From an uncultured Azospirillum sp. (GTDB taxonomy: Bacteria; Pseudomonadota; Alphaproteobacteria; Azospirillales; Azospirillaceae): a stretch of DNA of 9,384 nucleotides. Each line of letters starts with the position of its first letter. Position 1 is the stretch's first letter. A program made the position numbers and the translations under genes. The notes under the pieces were generated by a model. The model was not told where the DNA came from. It ran no database searches and saw only the letters and a list, made by a program, of their open reading frames with translations. Shown here one piece after another: positions 1-5,518 of this stretch. The DNA lies in the NCBI GenBank assembly GCA_937960755.1, contig CALGOL010000040.1:1-9384 (forward strand). Reading direction: 5' to 3'.

Positions 1-2568
1 TGCTGGATGCCGGTCGCCGATGAGCTATTGCCGTCCACATTGCCGACCCGCACCGGCGCCGCCGCCATGCAGCCGCACACGGCGCGGGCGGCGACGGACG
101 TCACGGTGCTGGTGTTCTATCAAGGCACGGTGCGGCGCATCGTCGAGATGAACCCGACGCTGGGCGATTCGCTGCGCCAGCGCGCCCGCGATCTGGAAAA
201 ATACGAACAAGAAGAACTGGCGATCCGCAAGCGCGCCGAAGGCGTCGATCTGCGCATCAAGCTGGCGGACGCGGTGTCGGAAGACGAATTCCGCGCCATG
301 GGCGGCGAGCAGAAAGAGGCGGTTCAGTTCAAGGTGGTGCGGCAGGACGGCGATGCGGACAACGCCGCCGCTTGCTTGACCATGGTGATGAACCATTACG
401 GCAAGGCGTTTCCGCTTAACGCCATTCGCGCCAAAACCGGGTTGGAGAGCGAAACCGTCACCATCGACCAGATCATTCGCGGCGCCGAAGGATTGGGCTT
501 CCGCGCCAAGGGCTATGCGCTGACCTTCGATCAGTTGAAACGCCTGCCCATGCCGTGCGTCATCGGTTTGGAAGGCTATCGCTTCGCCGTGGTGGCGCGA
601 GTCTCCGAGCGGGAGGTTCACGTCGCCGATCCGACGCGCAAGAACCTGACCAAGCTGTCAAAGGCCGAGTTCATTCGCATGTGGACCCAGGCCAGCGTCG
701 CCGGGGTGGTGGACAAGCGGCCCGACGCCGGCGTCGTCGTGGCGGTGGAGCCGACCCAGCGGCTGGAAATGGGGCCGGTGAAAAAAGGCAACCCGATCCA
801 GTATTTCATCAATTACATCCTGCCCTACAAAGCCTATTTCGGCGAAGCGATCCTGGCGGCGCTGGTCATCAATCTGCTGGGTTTGGCGTCGCCGATGTTC
901 ATCCAATCCATCGTTGATACGGTGGTGGTGCATCACGACCGCAGCCTGTTGAACATGATGCTGGCCGGCATGGTGCTGGTGGCGGTGCTGACCTCGGCGA
1001 TGACGGTGCTGCAATCGCTGCTGCTGGCGCACACCATCACCCGGCTCGACATGCGCATCATGTCGGAGTTTTACCGCCATGTTTTGAGCCTGCCGATGGG
1101 CTTTTTCCTGTCGGTCAACAAGGGTGAAATTCTATCGCGTTTCGGCGAAAACCAGAAAATCCGCGCCATTCTCACCGGCTCATCCATCACCACGGTGATG
1201 AACATCCTCATGCTGACCATCTATTTCATGATGATGTTCACCTATAATTTCAGCCTGACGATCATCGTTATCGTCTTTTTGCCGGTGTTCATCACCATCG
1301 TCACCTATTTCACCCCGCGGCTGAAAAAGATCTCGCAGGAAATTTTCGTCGCCAACACGCAAGCGCAAAGTTCGCTGATCGAATCCCTCAACGGCATCGA
1401 AGCGATCAAGGCGACGTCGAACGAGTATTTCGCCCGCGCCCGCTGGGAAAACTCCTTCGTTGAAAACGTCAACCGCGGCTTTCAGCAGCAGCGGCTGCAA
1501 CTGATGAACAACTCGACGTTCCAATTGGCGATCTTGGGCATGACGACGTCGGTGTTGTGGGTCGGCGCCAATCAGGTCATCGACGGCAAGATGACGGTGG
1601 GCGAGTTGATGGGCTTCAACATGCTGATGGGCCTCGTCACCAATCCGGTGCTGCAAATGGTCAATCTGTGGAGCCAGTTGCAGGAAGTGCGCATTTCGGT
1701 CGACCGCGTGGCGGAGTTCCTCGACCGCGAACCGGAGCACCAGATCGCCTTGCTGCCGGCCGAAATCAAGCCGTCGGTGGAGAAACTCGAAGGTCTGATC
1801 GAGTTCAAGGACGTCGATTTCAGCTACGGCGTCAAAGATCAGACCAAGTACATCATGAAAAAGTTCAATCTGACTATTCAGCCGGGGCAGCGCATGGCGT
1901 TCGTCGGTCCGTCAGGTTGCGGCAAATCCACCATCGCTAAGATGGTGCTGGGCTTCAACCTGCCCAGTTCCGGCGAAATGCTGCTGGACGGCAAGAATAT
2001 TCTGCAACTCGACCTCGCCACCTTGCGGCGGAACATCGGGGTGGTGTTGCAGGATTCGTTCATTTTCTCCGGTTCGGTGGCGGACAACATCGCCTTCGGC
2101 GACCCGGAACCCGACATGCAGGCGGTGCAGGAGGCGGCGCGGCTGGCCGGGGCGGAAGAATTCATCGTCAACTACCCGCTGGGCTTCCAGACGATGATCG
2201 GCGAAAAGGGCATGGGCATTTCCGGCGGCCAGCGCCAGCGCATTTGCATCGCCCGCGCGCTCTATCGCCGGCCGCGCATCATGATTTTCGACGAAGCCAC
2301 CTCGGCGCTCGACAACGAATCCGAAGAACGCATCATCAAGCAGTTGCAGGAAAAGGTGCTGCCCGGCCGCACCTCCATCTCCATCGCGCACCGCTTGACG
2401 ACGATCATGAATTCGGACCGCATCTGCTACATTAAGGATGGCGTGGTGCAGGAGGACGGCAGCCACCAGCAGCTTATCGACCCGGATTACCTGCGGGAGA
2501 AAGGCTATCAGGGGCTGTATTACGGCTTGGCGCGCACCCAATTCGACCTGCCGCAATTGCAGCTTTGA
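1..2568 (+). CDS. C39-like-domain ABC exporter (type I / peptide export), 5'-truncated
   Basis: Inner-membrane ABC exporter, HlyB/LagD superfamily, expected to drive peptide export using ATP. Residues are counted from the Met codon at base 7; the frame is open to the left edge, so the true start lies outside. Residues about 15-65 (TARAATDVTVL... then a VRRIVEMNP helix) look like the C-terminal part of a cyclic-nucleotide-binding (CRP-like) domain. Residues about 107-245 are a C39 fold: Q113 and D208-P are kept, but the catalytic Cys is N119 (DNAAAC instead of DCGxxC) and the His position is R192, so it is probably non-proteolytic. Six hydrophobic segments span about 278-555. The ATPase is intact: Walker A GPSGCGKST 634-642, Q-loop Q682, signature SGGQRQR 739-745, Walker B IMIFDE to 763, H-loop H795. 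The gene converges on the ATP-grasp ligase with 6 bases between. The substrate is probably the nearby small peptides (inference). Confidence 0.95.
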   Translation, partial: CWMPVADELLPSTLPTRTGAAAMQPHTARAATDVTVLVFYQGTVRRIVEMNPTLGDSLRQRARDLEKYEQEELAIRKRAEGVDLRIKLADAVSEDEFRAMGGEQKEAVQFKVVRQDGDADNAAACLTMVMNHYGKAFPLNAIRAKTGLESETVTIDQIIRGAEGLGFRAKGYALTFDQLKRLPMPCVIGLEGYRFAVVARVSEREVHVADPTRKNLTKLSKAEFIRMWTQASVAGVVDKRPDAGVVVAVEPTQRLEMGPVKKGNPIQYFINYILPYKAYFGEAILAALVINLLGLASPMFIQSIVDTVVVHHDRSLLNMMLAGMVLVAVLTSAMTVLQSLLLAHTITRLDMRIMSEFYRHVLSLPMGFFLSVNKGEILSRFGENQKIRAILTGSSITTVMNILMLTIYFMMMFTYNFSLTIIVIVFLPVFITIVTYFTPRLKKISQEIFVANTQAQSSLIESLNGIEAIKATSNEYFARARWENSFVENVNRGFQQQRLQLMNNSTFQLAILGMTTSVLWVGANQVIDGKMTVGELMGFNMLMGLVTNPVLQMVNLWSQLQEVRISVDRVAEFLDREPEHQIALLPAEIKPSVEKLEGLIEFKDVDFSYGVKDQTKYIMKKFNLTIQPGQRMAFVGPSGCGKSTIAKMVLGFNLPSSGEMLLDGKNILQLDLATLRRNIGVVLQDSFIFSGSVADNIAFGDPEPDMQAVQEAARLAGAEEFIVNYPLGFQTMIGEKGMGISGGQRQRICIARALYRRPRIMIFDEATSALDNESEERIIKQLQEKVLPGRTSISIAHRLTTIMNSDRICYIKDGVVQEDGSHQQLIDPDYLREKGYQGLYYGLARTQFDLPQLQL

Positions 2569-2574
2569 GCAGCT

Positions 2575-3549
2575 TTACGCCAGCACCGCCGCCGACGCCG
2601 CCTCCAGCGAGCCGGTGCGGGAGAACGCGATGAGATAGCGCGCCAAACCGCCGAACACCGCGCGGCGGTTATGCTCCGGCAGCCACATGACGAACGGGCC
2701 GGGGTTGCAATCCAGCAGGCTGAGCTTGCCGTCGGCGTCCAAAATGCCGTCCCACGCCGCGTAATGCAGGCCAAGGAAGCGGGTGGCGTCGGCGACGGCG
2801 CGGGCCTCCGATTCCGGCAACTCGATGGGCTCAAAGGACTTCGCGCCGGTGCGGCTGTCCACCGTGCCGCCGGCGTCGATCTCCAGCGCCAACAGCATGT
2901 GACCGCCCACCACATGAATGCGGATGGTGGGGCCTATGATGCGCTGCTGAAACAGGGTGGGGCAAAGGCGGACCTCGTCGAGCCGCGCCATGTCGTCGTC
3001 GCTGACCAATCGGGTGGAGCCGACGCCGATCGCCGGCTTCATCACCGCTTCGCCGACCTCGTCCAAAAAGCGCCGCGCCGCGACGGGGTCGTTGGTGGAC
3101 AACGAGCGCGGCGCGGTGTAGCCGGCGGCGCGCAGCTTTTCATAAAGCTGCCCCTTGCTGTTATGGTCGACGTAGGCGCTGGTCAGCCGATTGACCACCA
3201 ATTTGCCGCGCAAGTCTTGATGCTCAAAAAAAGCGTAGGTCGCGGCGTTGAAGCCCTGTTCCTTGATGAACTGGAGCCGGTACTCGGCGTCGCTGGCGTC
3301 GTTGAGCAACGGCGGCAAGGTGGGCAGCGTGCGCGGCGCGGTGCAACGGATGTGCATGGCGCGGATGTCGGCGAAATCGACGCCGCCCCAGACCGCCCGG
3401 TCGCCGTCCAGCGTCACCAGCGGCAGGGTGTCGCCGCCGATGCGGATGTCGAAGCAGAGCGGCTCGCCGCCCTGGCCGCGCACCGCTTCGGCGATTTCCG
3501 CCATTTGCGCACTGTCGTGGTTGGCGAACAGGGCGATGCGTTCGGACAT
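2575..3549 (-). CDS. ATP-grasp ligase, RimK/microviridin (graspetide synthetase) type
   Basis: Cytoplasmic ATP-dependent carboxylate-amine/ester ligase of the ATP-grasp superfamily, 324 residues, a usual length for RimK-like peptide-modifying members. The pre-ATP domain covers about 1-115. The segment VVNRLTSAYVDHNSKGQLYEKLRAAGY (118-144) followed by RSLSTNDP (148-155) matches the N-x-K-x-Q-L...G-x-P-x-TL-x-TNDP pattern of microviridin-type ligases. Nucleotide and metal residues appear present: K132, K171 in VMKPAIG, R210 in TIRIHVVGG, D267, D280 and N282 in LLDCNPGP. The start is supported by GGAG seven bases upstream of ATG. It lies 131 bases downstream of the small-peptide genes on the same strand, behind a terminator-like hairpin, so it is likely expressed at a lower level than the peptides. 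Likely substrate: the Asp/Ser/Thr/Lys-containing peptides encoded upstream (inference). An alternative is RimK-like amino-acid tailing. Confidence 0.9.
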   Translation of the reverse strand: MSERIALFANHDSAQMAEIAEAVRGQGGEPLCFDIRIGGDTLPLVTLDGDRAVWGGVDFADIRAMHIRCTAPRTLPTLPPLLNDASDAEYRLQFIKEQGFNAATYAFFEHQDLRGKLVVNRLTSAYVDHNSKGQLYEKLRAAGYTAPRSLSTNDPVAARRFLDEVGEAVMKPAIGVGSTRLVSDDDMARLDEVRLCPTLFQQRIIGPTIRIHVVGGHMLLALEIDAGGTVDSRTGAKSFEPIELPESEARAVADATRFLGLHYAAWDGILDADGKLSLLDCNPGPFVMWLPEHNRRAVFGGLARYLIAFSRTGSLEAASAAVLA

Positions 3550-3576
3550 AGATCTGCTCCGCTGGTTATATCGCGC

Positions 3577-3614
3577 AAAAACGGGGACTTCGGTTGCGGC
3601 CGAGGTCCCCGTTT
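3577..3614 (-). terminator. Rho-independent terminator/attenuator between peptide genes and ligase
   Basis: A 15-bp stem (3579-3593 with 3600-3614, one G-T wobble) encloses a 6-base loop; on the minus strand the stem ends in CCCCGTTTTT, giving a five-base U-tract. It is followed after about 17 bases by the ribosome-binding site of the ATP-grasp gene. This arrangement would let most transcripts from the peptide array stop, with some read-through into the ligase gene, the expression ratio usual for precursor and enzyme genes. Confidence 0.7.
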
Positions 3615-3624
3615 AAGATGGCTT

Positions 3625-3651
3625 GGAAAGCTGGACGGCGTCCAGCCTTCC
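3625..3651 (-). other. Stem-loop downstream of the last small gene
   Basis: GCTGGAC (3630-3636), loop GGC, GTCCAGC (3640-3646) is a perfect 7-bp stem, extended by GGAA/TTCC after one mismatch. It has no T-tract on either side. It lies just upstream, in transcription order, of the terminator at 3577-3614, so the peptide mRNA would end in two tandem hairpins. A role in protecting the 3' end is inferred. Confidence 0.5.
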
Positions 3652-3680
3652 GTATCGCTGCAAGCGTCGCGCGGCGAAAC

Positions 3681-3881
3681 TTACAGCTTTTTGTACATCG
3701 CCATGGCGTCAGCGGACATCATGCCGCTTTGCCCCGCCAAGTCGGTGGAGGCCATGGCGTTCGCGCCGAGCAGTTCGCCGTTTGGTCCGACCTCGACGCC
3801 GACGGCGCTCGACGCCTGACCCGTAAAGTCGTTGCTCGACATTTCAGTCTGCGCCATAGCCGAGGCGAGGAGGTTGTTCAT
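3681..3881 (-). CDS. Divergent small peptide (sixth gene of the peptide array)
   Basis: A 66-residue protein that I do not recognise, last of six small genes in transcription order. The start is backed by GGGAG eight bases upstream of ATG. It is rich in Ala, Ser, Met and Gly, with no Cys, Trp, His or Arg, and has two basic residues near the end (MYKKL). It lacks the invariant N-terminal SQGGKSGGDTSG and C-terminal DNTSIGSININS of its five neighbours. Weak similarity remains: MSSNDF against MSDNF, GVEVG against GVGVG, and SGMMSADAM against SGMSAGDV. Unlike the others it contains Glu, Pro and Tyr. It lies 27 bases downstream of the fifth peptide gene and so is probably co-transcribed. It could be a decayed or specialised paralogue, a partner peptide, or a leader/chaperone-like factor. 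No signal peptide or membrane segment is evident. Confidence 0.75.
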   Translation of the reverse strand: MNNLLASAMAQTEMSSNDFTGQASSAVGVEVGPNGELLGANAMASTDLAGQSGMMSADAMAMYKKL

Positions 3882-3908
3882 GACGGCTTCTCCCGTTTTG
3901 GCGACGGC

Positions 3909-4145
3909 TTAGGAGTTGATGTTGATCGAGCCGATCGAGGTGTTGTCGGTGACGTCGCCCGCCGACATGCCCGAGGCGCTGGTTCCCATGAACGAGTCGG
4001 CCGAGGAGCCGGTCGAGGCGACGCCGCCGGAGCCGGCGCCGAAAGCGTCCACGCCCACGCCAGCTAAACCGGAGGTGTCGCCGCCCGACTTGCCGCCTTG
4101 AGAGATGGAGGTGTTGGCGCCGCCCGAGGCAAAGTTGTCAGACAT
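3909..4145 (-). CDS. Small Gly/Ser/Asp-rich peptide, array copy 5 (putative modified-peptide precursor)
   Basis: A 78-residue paralogue. The N-terminus MSDNF...NTSISQGGKSGGDTSG and the C-terminus AGDVTDNTSIGSININS are shared with four other copies. The middle (GLAGVGVDAFGAGSGG...) resembles copies 1 and 2 but is the most diverged (for example SADSFMGTSASG). It contains no Cys, Pro, Trp, Tyr, His, Arg or Glu; Asp is the only acidic residue and K19 the only Lys. AAGGGG lies eight bases before ATG. Neighbouring copies are 36 bases upstream and 27 bases downstream. The protein family is not one I can name. A precursor of an ATP-grasp-modified exported peptide is inferred from the two ligases and the exporter around it; a secreted structural peptide is the main alternative. 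Confidence 0.9.
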   Translation of the reverse strand: MSDNFASGGANTSISQGGKSGGDTSGLAGVGVDAFGAGSGGVASTGSSADSFMGTSASGMSAGDVTDNTSIGSININS

Positions 4146-4181
4146 GTTCGTATCCCCTTGATCGGATTTTGGTAAGCAAGC

Positions 4182-4415
4182 TTACGAGTTGATGTTGATC
4201 GAGCCGATCGAGGTGTTGTCGGTGACGTCGCCGGCGCCCATGGCCGACGAACCGACGTCCATGCCGGCGTTCGCCGAAGAACCGCCAGTGGCGATGCCGC
4301 CGCCCAGCATGCCGCCAGCCGAAGTGGCGTTGAGCGCGATGCCGGAGGTGTCGCCGCCGGACTTGCCGCCTTGAGAAATGTTGGTGTTAACGCCGCCGCC
4401 GAAAGAGTCGGACAT
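4182..4415 (-). CDS. Small Gly/Ser/Asp-rich peptide, array copy 4
   Basis: A 77-residue paralogue. The frame is open further upstream, but the start at 4415 is chosen because it matches the MSD start of the other copies and has AGGAG six bases before it. The conserved ends are as in the other copies. The middle, GIALNATSAGGMLGGGIATGGSSANAGMDVGSSAMGAG in part, defines a second subfamily with copy 3, from which it differs at S4, V9, M36, G44 and D53. K18 is the only Lys. It lies 52 bases after copy 3 and 36 before copy 5. Its stop codon sits in a small perfect hairpin (GTAAGC-AA-GCTTAC, 4172-4185) without a T-tract. Function is inferred as for the other copies. Confidence 0.9.
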   Translation of the reverse strand: MSDSFGGGVNTNISQGGKSGGDTSGIALNATSAGGMLGGGIATGGSSANAGMDVGSSAMGAGDVTDNTSIGSININS

Positions 4416-4467
4416 ATTGCTCTCCTGTTCGATAAGCTTGTTAGATTTTATAAGTGCGAAGCGCAGC

Positions 4468-4701
4468 TTACGAATTGATGTTGATCGAACCGATCGAGGT
4501 GTTGTCGGTGACGTCGCCGGCGCCCATGGCCGACGAACCAACGCTCATGCCAGCGTTAGCCGACGAGCCGGAAGTGGCGATGCCGCCGCCGAGATCGCCG
4601 CCGGCCGAAGTCGCGTTCAACGCGATGCCGGAGGTGTCGCCGCCGGACTTGCCGCCCTGGGAGATGTTGGTGTTCGCGCCGCCGCCGAAGAAATCAGACA
4701 T
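4468..4701 (-). CDS. Small Gly/Ser/Asp-rich peptide, array copy 3
   Basis: A 77-residue paralogue, MSDFFGGGANTNISQGG... to ...DNTSIGSININS. AAGGA lies eight bases upstream of ATG. Middle region GIALNATSAGGDLGGG, the subfamily shared with copy 4. Asp is the only acidic residue (including D3, D22 and the GDVTD pair near the end) and K18 the only Lys, with many Ser and Thr as possible acceptors. There is no signal peptide, membrane segment or Cys. It lies 71 bases after copy 2, beyond a strong hairpin, and 52 before copy 4. The same inferred role applies: cargo for modification and export. Confidence 0.9.
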   Translation of the reverse strand: MSDFFGGGANTNISQGGKSGGDTSGIALNATSAGGDLGGGIATSGSSANAGMSVGSSAMGAGDVTDNTSIGSININS

Positions 4702-4742
4702 GGAGGTCTTCCTTTTGAGTTTTGGTGTGCGTGAGCCGGAGA

Positions 4743-4765
4743 CGGCCGGCGGTTGGCGCCGGCCG
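4743..4765 (-). other. Strong intercistronic stem-loop after peptide copy 2
   Basis: CGGCCGGCG (4743-4751), loop GTTGG, CGCCGGCCG (4757-4765): a perfect 9-bp GC-rich stem starting eight bases past the stop codon of copy 2. No T-tract follows on either strand, so it is not a classical terminator. An overlapping alternative pairing of GGCGGTT with AACCGCC is possible. An mRNA-stability or partial attenuation role is inferred. Confidence 0.5.
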
Positions 4766-4772
4766 AACCGCC

Positions 4773-5006
4773 TTAGGAGTTGATGTTGATCGAACCGATC
4801 GAGGTGTTGTCGGACACGTCGCCGGCCGACATGCCCGAGGCGCCGACGCTCATGCCCGCATCGGCCGAGCTGTTGCCGGTGGCCTTGCCGCCGCTCATGT
4901 CGCCGAACGCGCCGACGCCGACGCCGGCCAGACCAGAGGTGTCGCCGCCGGACTTGCCGCCCTGGCTGATGTTGGTGTTCGCGCCGCCGCCGAAGAAATC
5001 AGACAT
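4773..5006 (-). CDS. Small Gly/Ser/Asp-rich peptide, array copy 2
   Basis: A 77-residue paralogue, MSDFFGGGANTNISQGG... to ...GDVSDNTSIGSININS, with S65 where all other copies have Thr. An in-frame ATG three codons upstream (5013-5015) is rejected because the only good ribosome-binding site overlaps it and the homologous start is at 5006. The middle, GLAGVGVGAFGDMSGGKATGNSSADAGMSV in part, is shared with copy 1; differences are F4, G6, M37, S38 and S65. It has two Lys (K18, K41). It lies 68 bases after copy 1 behind a weak attenuator-like hairpin. The same inferred role applies. Confidence 0.9.
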   Translation of the reverse strand: MSDFFGGGANTNISQGGKSGGDTSGLAGVGVGAFGDMSGGKATGNSSADAGMSVGASGMSAGDVSDNTSIGSININS

Positions 5007-5014
5007 CGAAGTCA

Positions 5015-5019
5015 TCCTT
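5015..5019 (-). promoter_or_regulatory. Ribosome-binding site that fixes the start of peptide copy 2
   Basis: AAGGA on the minus strand is eight bases before the ATG at 5006 and overlaps the upstream ATG at 5013-5015, which it therefore cannot serve. Confidence 0.65.
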
Positions 5020-5040
5020 AACTGAGGGGAGAAAACCCAG

Positions 5041-5066
5041 GAACGGCCGCTTGCGTTGGGCCGTCC
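5041..5066 (-). terminator. Weak attenuator-like hairpin after peptide copy 1
   Basis: On the minus strand GGACGGCC (5066-5059) pairs with GGCCGTTC (5048-5041) through one G-T wobble with a 10-base loop. Five bases later comes TTTTCT. The stem is short and the T-run offset, so partial termination after the first peptide gene is possible but unproven. Confidence 0.35.
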
Positions 5067-5074
5067 AGGCGAAT

Positions 5075-5308
5075 TTAGGAATTGATGTTGATCGAGCCGA
5101 TCGAGGTGTTGTCGGTGACGTCGCCCGCCGACATGCCCGAGGCGCCGACGCTCATGCCGGCGTCAGCCGAGCTGTTGCCGGTGGCCTTGCCGCCGCCCAG
5201 GTCGCCAAACGCGCCGACGCCGACGCCAGCCAGGCCCGAAGTGTCGCCGCCGGACTTACCGCCCTGGCTGATGTTGGTGTTCGCGCCGCCGAGGAAGCTG
5301 TCAGACAT
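5075..5308 (-). CDS. Small Gly/Ser/Asp-rich peptide, array copy 1 (promoter-proximal)
   Basis: A 77-residue paralogue, MSDSFLGGANTNISQGG... to ...DNTSIGSININS, the first gene after the sigma-54 promoter; predicted transcription starts about 63 bases before its ATG. GGAG lies six bases upstream of ATG. Invariant positions across the array include D3, K18-S19, D22-T23-S24 and the last dozen residues. Acidic residues are all Asp (3, 22, 36, 49, 63, 66), basic residues are K18 and K41 only, and there is no Cys, Pro, Glu, Arg, His, Tyr or Trp. The N-terminus holds two Gly-Gly pairs (16-17, 20-21) but not the hydrophobic -4/-7/-12 spacing of a double-glycine leader. The family is unknown to me; a precursor of a modified, exported peptide is inferred. 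Confidence 0.9.
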   Translation of the reverse strand: MSDSFLGGANTNISQGGKSGGDTSGLAGVGVGAFGDLGGGKATGNSSADAGMSVGASGMSAGDVTDNTSIGSININS

Positions 5309-5382
5309 TGTGATCTCCGCTTATGCTTATATTGTTTCGTTTTGGCGCTGGTTTTCGTCGCCGCTCGAATGTCATCACTAAC

Positions 5383-5398
5383 GCAACCACCGTGCCAA
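5383..5398 (-). promoter_or_regulatory. Sigma-54 (RpoN) -24/-12 promoter of the peptide array
   Basis: The minus strand reads TTGGCACGGTGGTTGC: the -24 box TTGGCACG, four bases, then TTGC, with exactly ten bases between the key GG (5396-5395) and GC (5384-5383). This matches the sigma-54 consensus YTGGCACGNNNNTTGC at every defined position. The predicted start is near 5371, giving a leader of about 63 bases to peptide copy 1. Such promoters stay silent without an AAA+ enhancer-binding activator, so the array is probably switched on by a specific signal. Confidence 0.75.
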
Positions 5399-5426
5399 CC
5401 GCACCGCGCAGCAAGTAAAAAAACTA

Positions 5427-5439
5427 TATAGTATTGAAA
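5427..5439 (-). promoter_or_regulatory. Possible IHF-type bend site in AT-rich segment
   Basis: The minus strand reads TTTCAATACTATA, which fits the IHF pattern WATCAANNNNTTR with two mismatches. It sits about 56-68 bases upstream of the predicted sigma-54 start, where IHF commonly bends DNA between activator sites and promoter, and lies within a run of A/T. This is a weak sequence match supported mainly by position. Confidence 0.3.
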
Positions 5440-5467
5440 AACAAGGATTATTCCCGAAAACAACTCG

Positions 5468-5479
5468 TTCGTATACGAA
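5468..5479. promoter_or_regulatory. 12-bp perfect palindrome, candidate regulator site
   Basis: TTCGTATACGAA is a perfect palindrome about 100 bases upstream of the predicted sigma-54 start site, at a distance normal for an activator-binding site. The protein that would bind it is not known. Confidence 0.4.
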
Positions 5480-5518
5480 ATAATATCGGTTGCTGCGGCG
5501 CCCCATTCAAGCGGTATG

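Larger units (their letters stand above)
3909..5308 (-). repeat. Tandem array of five paralogous peptide genes
   Basis: Five direct repeats of a roughly 235-base coding unit begin (3' ends) at 3909, 4182, 4468, 4773 and 5075, a period of 273-305 bases. The last 50 or so coding bases of each unit (for example 3909-3959 and 5075-5125) are nearly identical in DNA, as are the blocks encoding SQGGKSGGDTSG. The spacers of 36-71 bases between units are not alike. Copies 1 and 2 differ at 5 of 77 residues; copies 3 and 4 also differ at 5 of 77. This is gene duplication with conserved ends, and a likely site of unequal recombination. Confidence 0.9.

Noticed and set aside
1912..2556. 214-residue minus-strand ORF opposite the ATPase domain
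   Set aside because: It mirrors codon bias of the exporter; the plus strand carries all ABC motifs.
2671..3819. 382-residue plus-strand ORF opposite ligase 1
   Set aside because: It is a GC-driven shadow of the ATP-grasp gene, whose product has clear family motifs, and it also crosses the terminator and the sixth peptide gene.
5007..5015. Upstream ATG start adding Met-Thr-Ser to peptide copy 2
   Set aside because: The AAGGA ribosome-binding site overlaps that ATG, and the other four copies start at the MSD position.
3909..5308. Regular direct repeats suggesting a CRISPR array
   Set aside because: The repeat unit is about 235 bases, each unit is a complete gene with a ribosome-binding site, and the spacing varies from 273 to 305 bases.
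5075..5308. Classical double-glycine leader in the peptides (Gly16-Gly17 or Gly20-Gly21)
   Set aside because: The hydrophobic residues expected at -4, -7 and -12 are absent, and the exporter's C39-like domain lacks the catalytic Cys and His.
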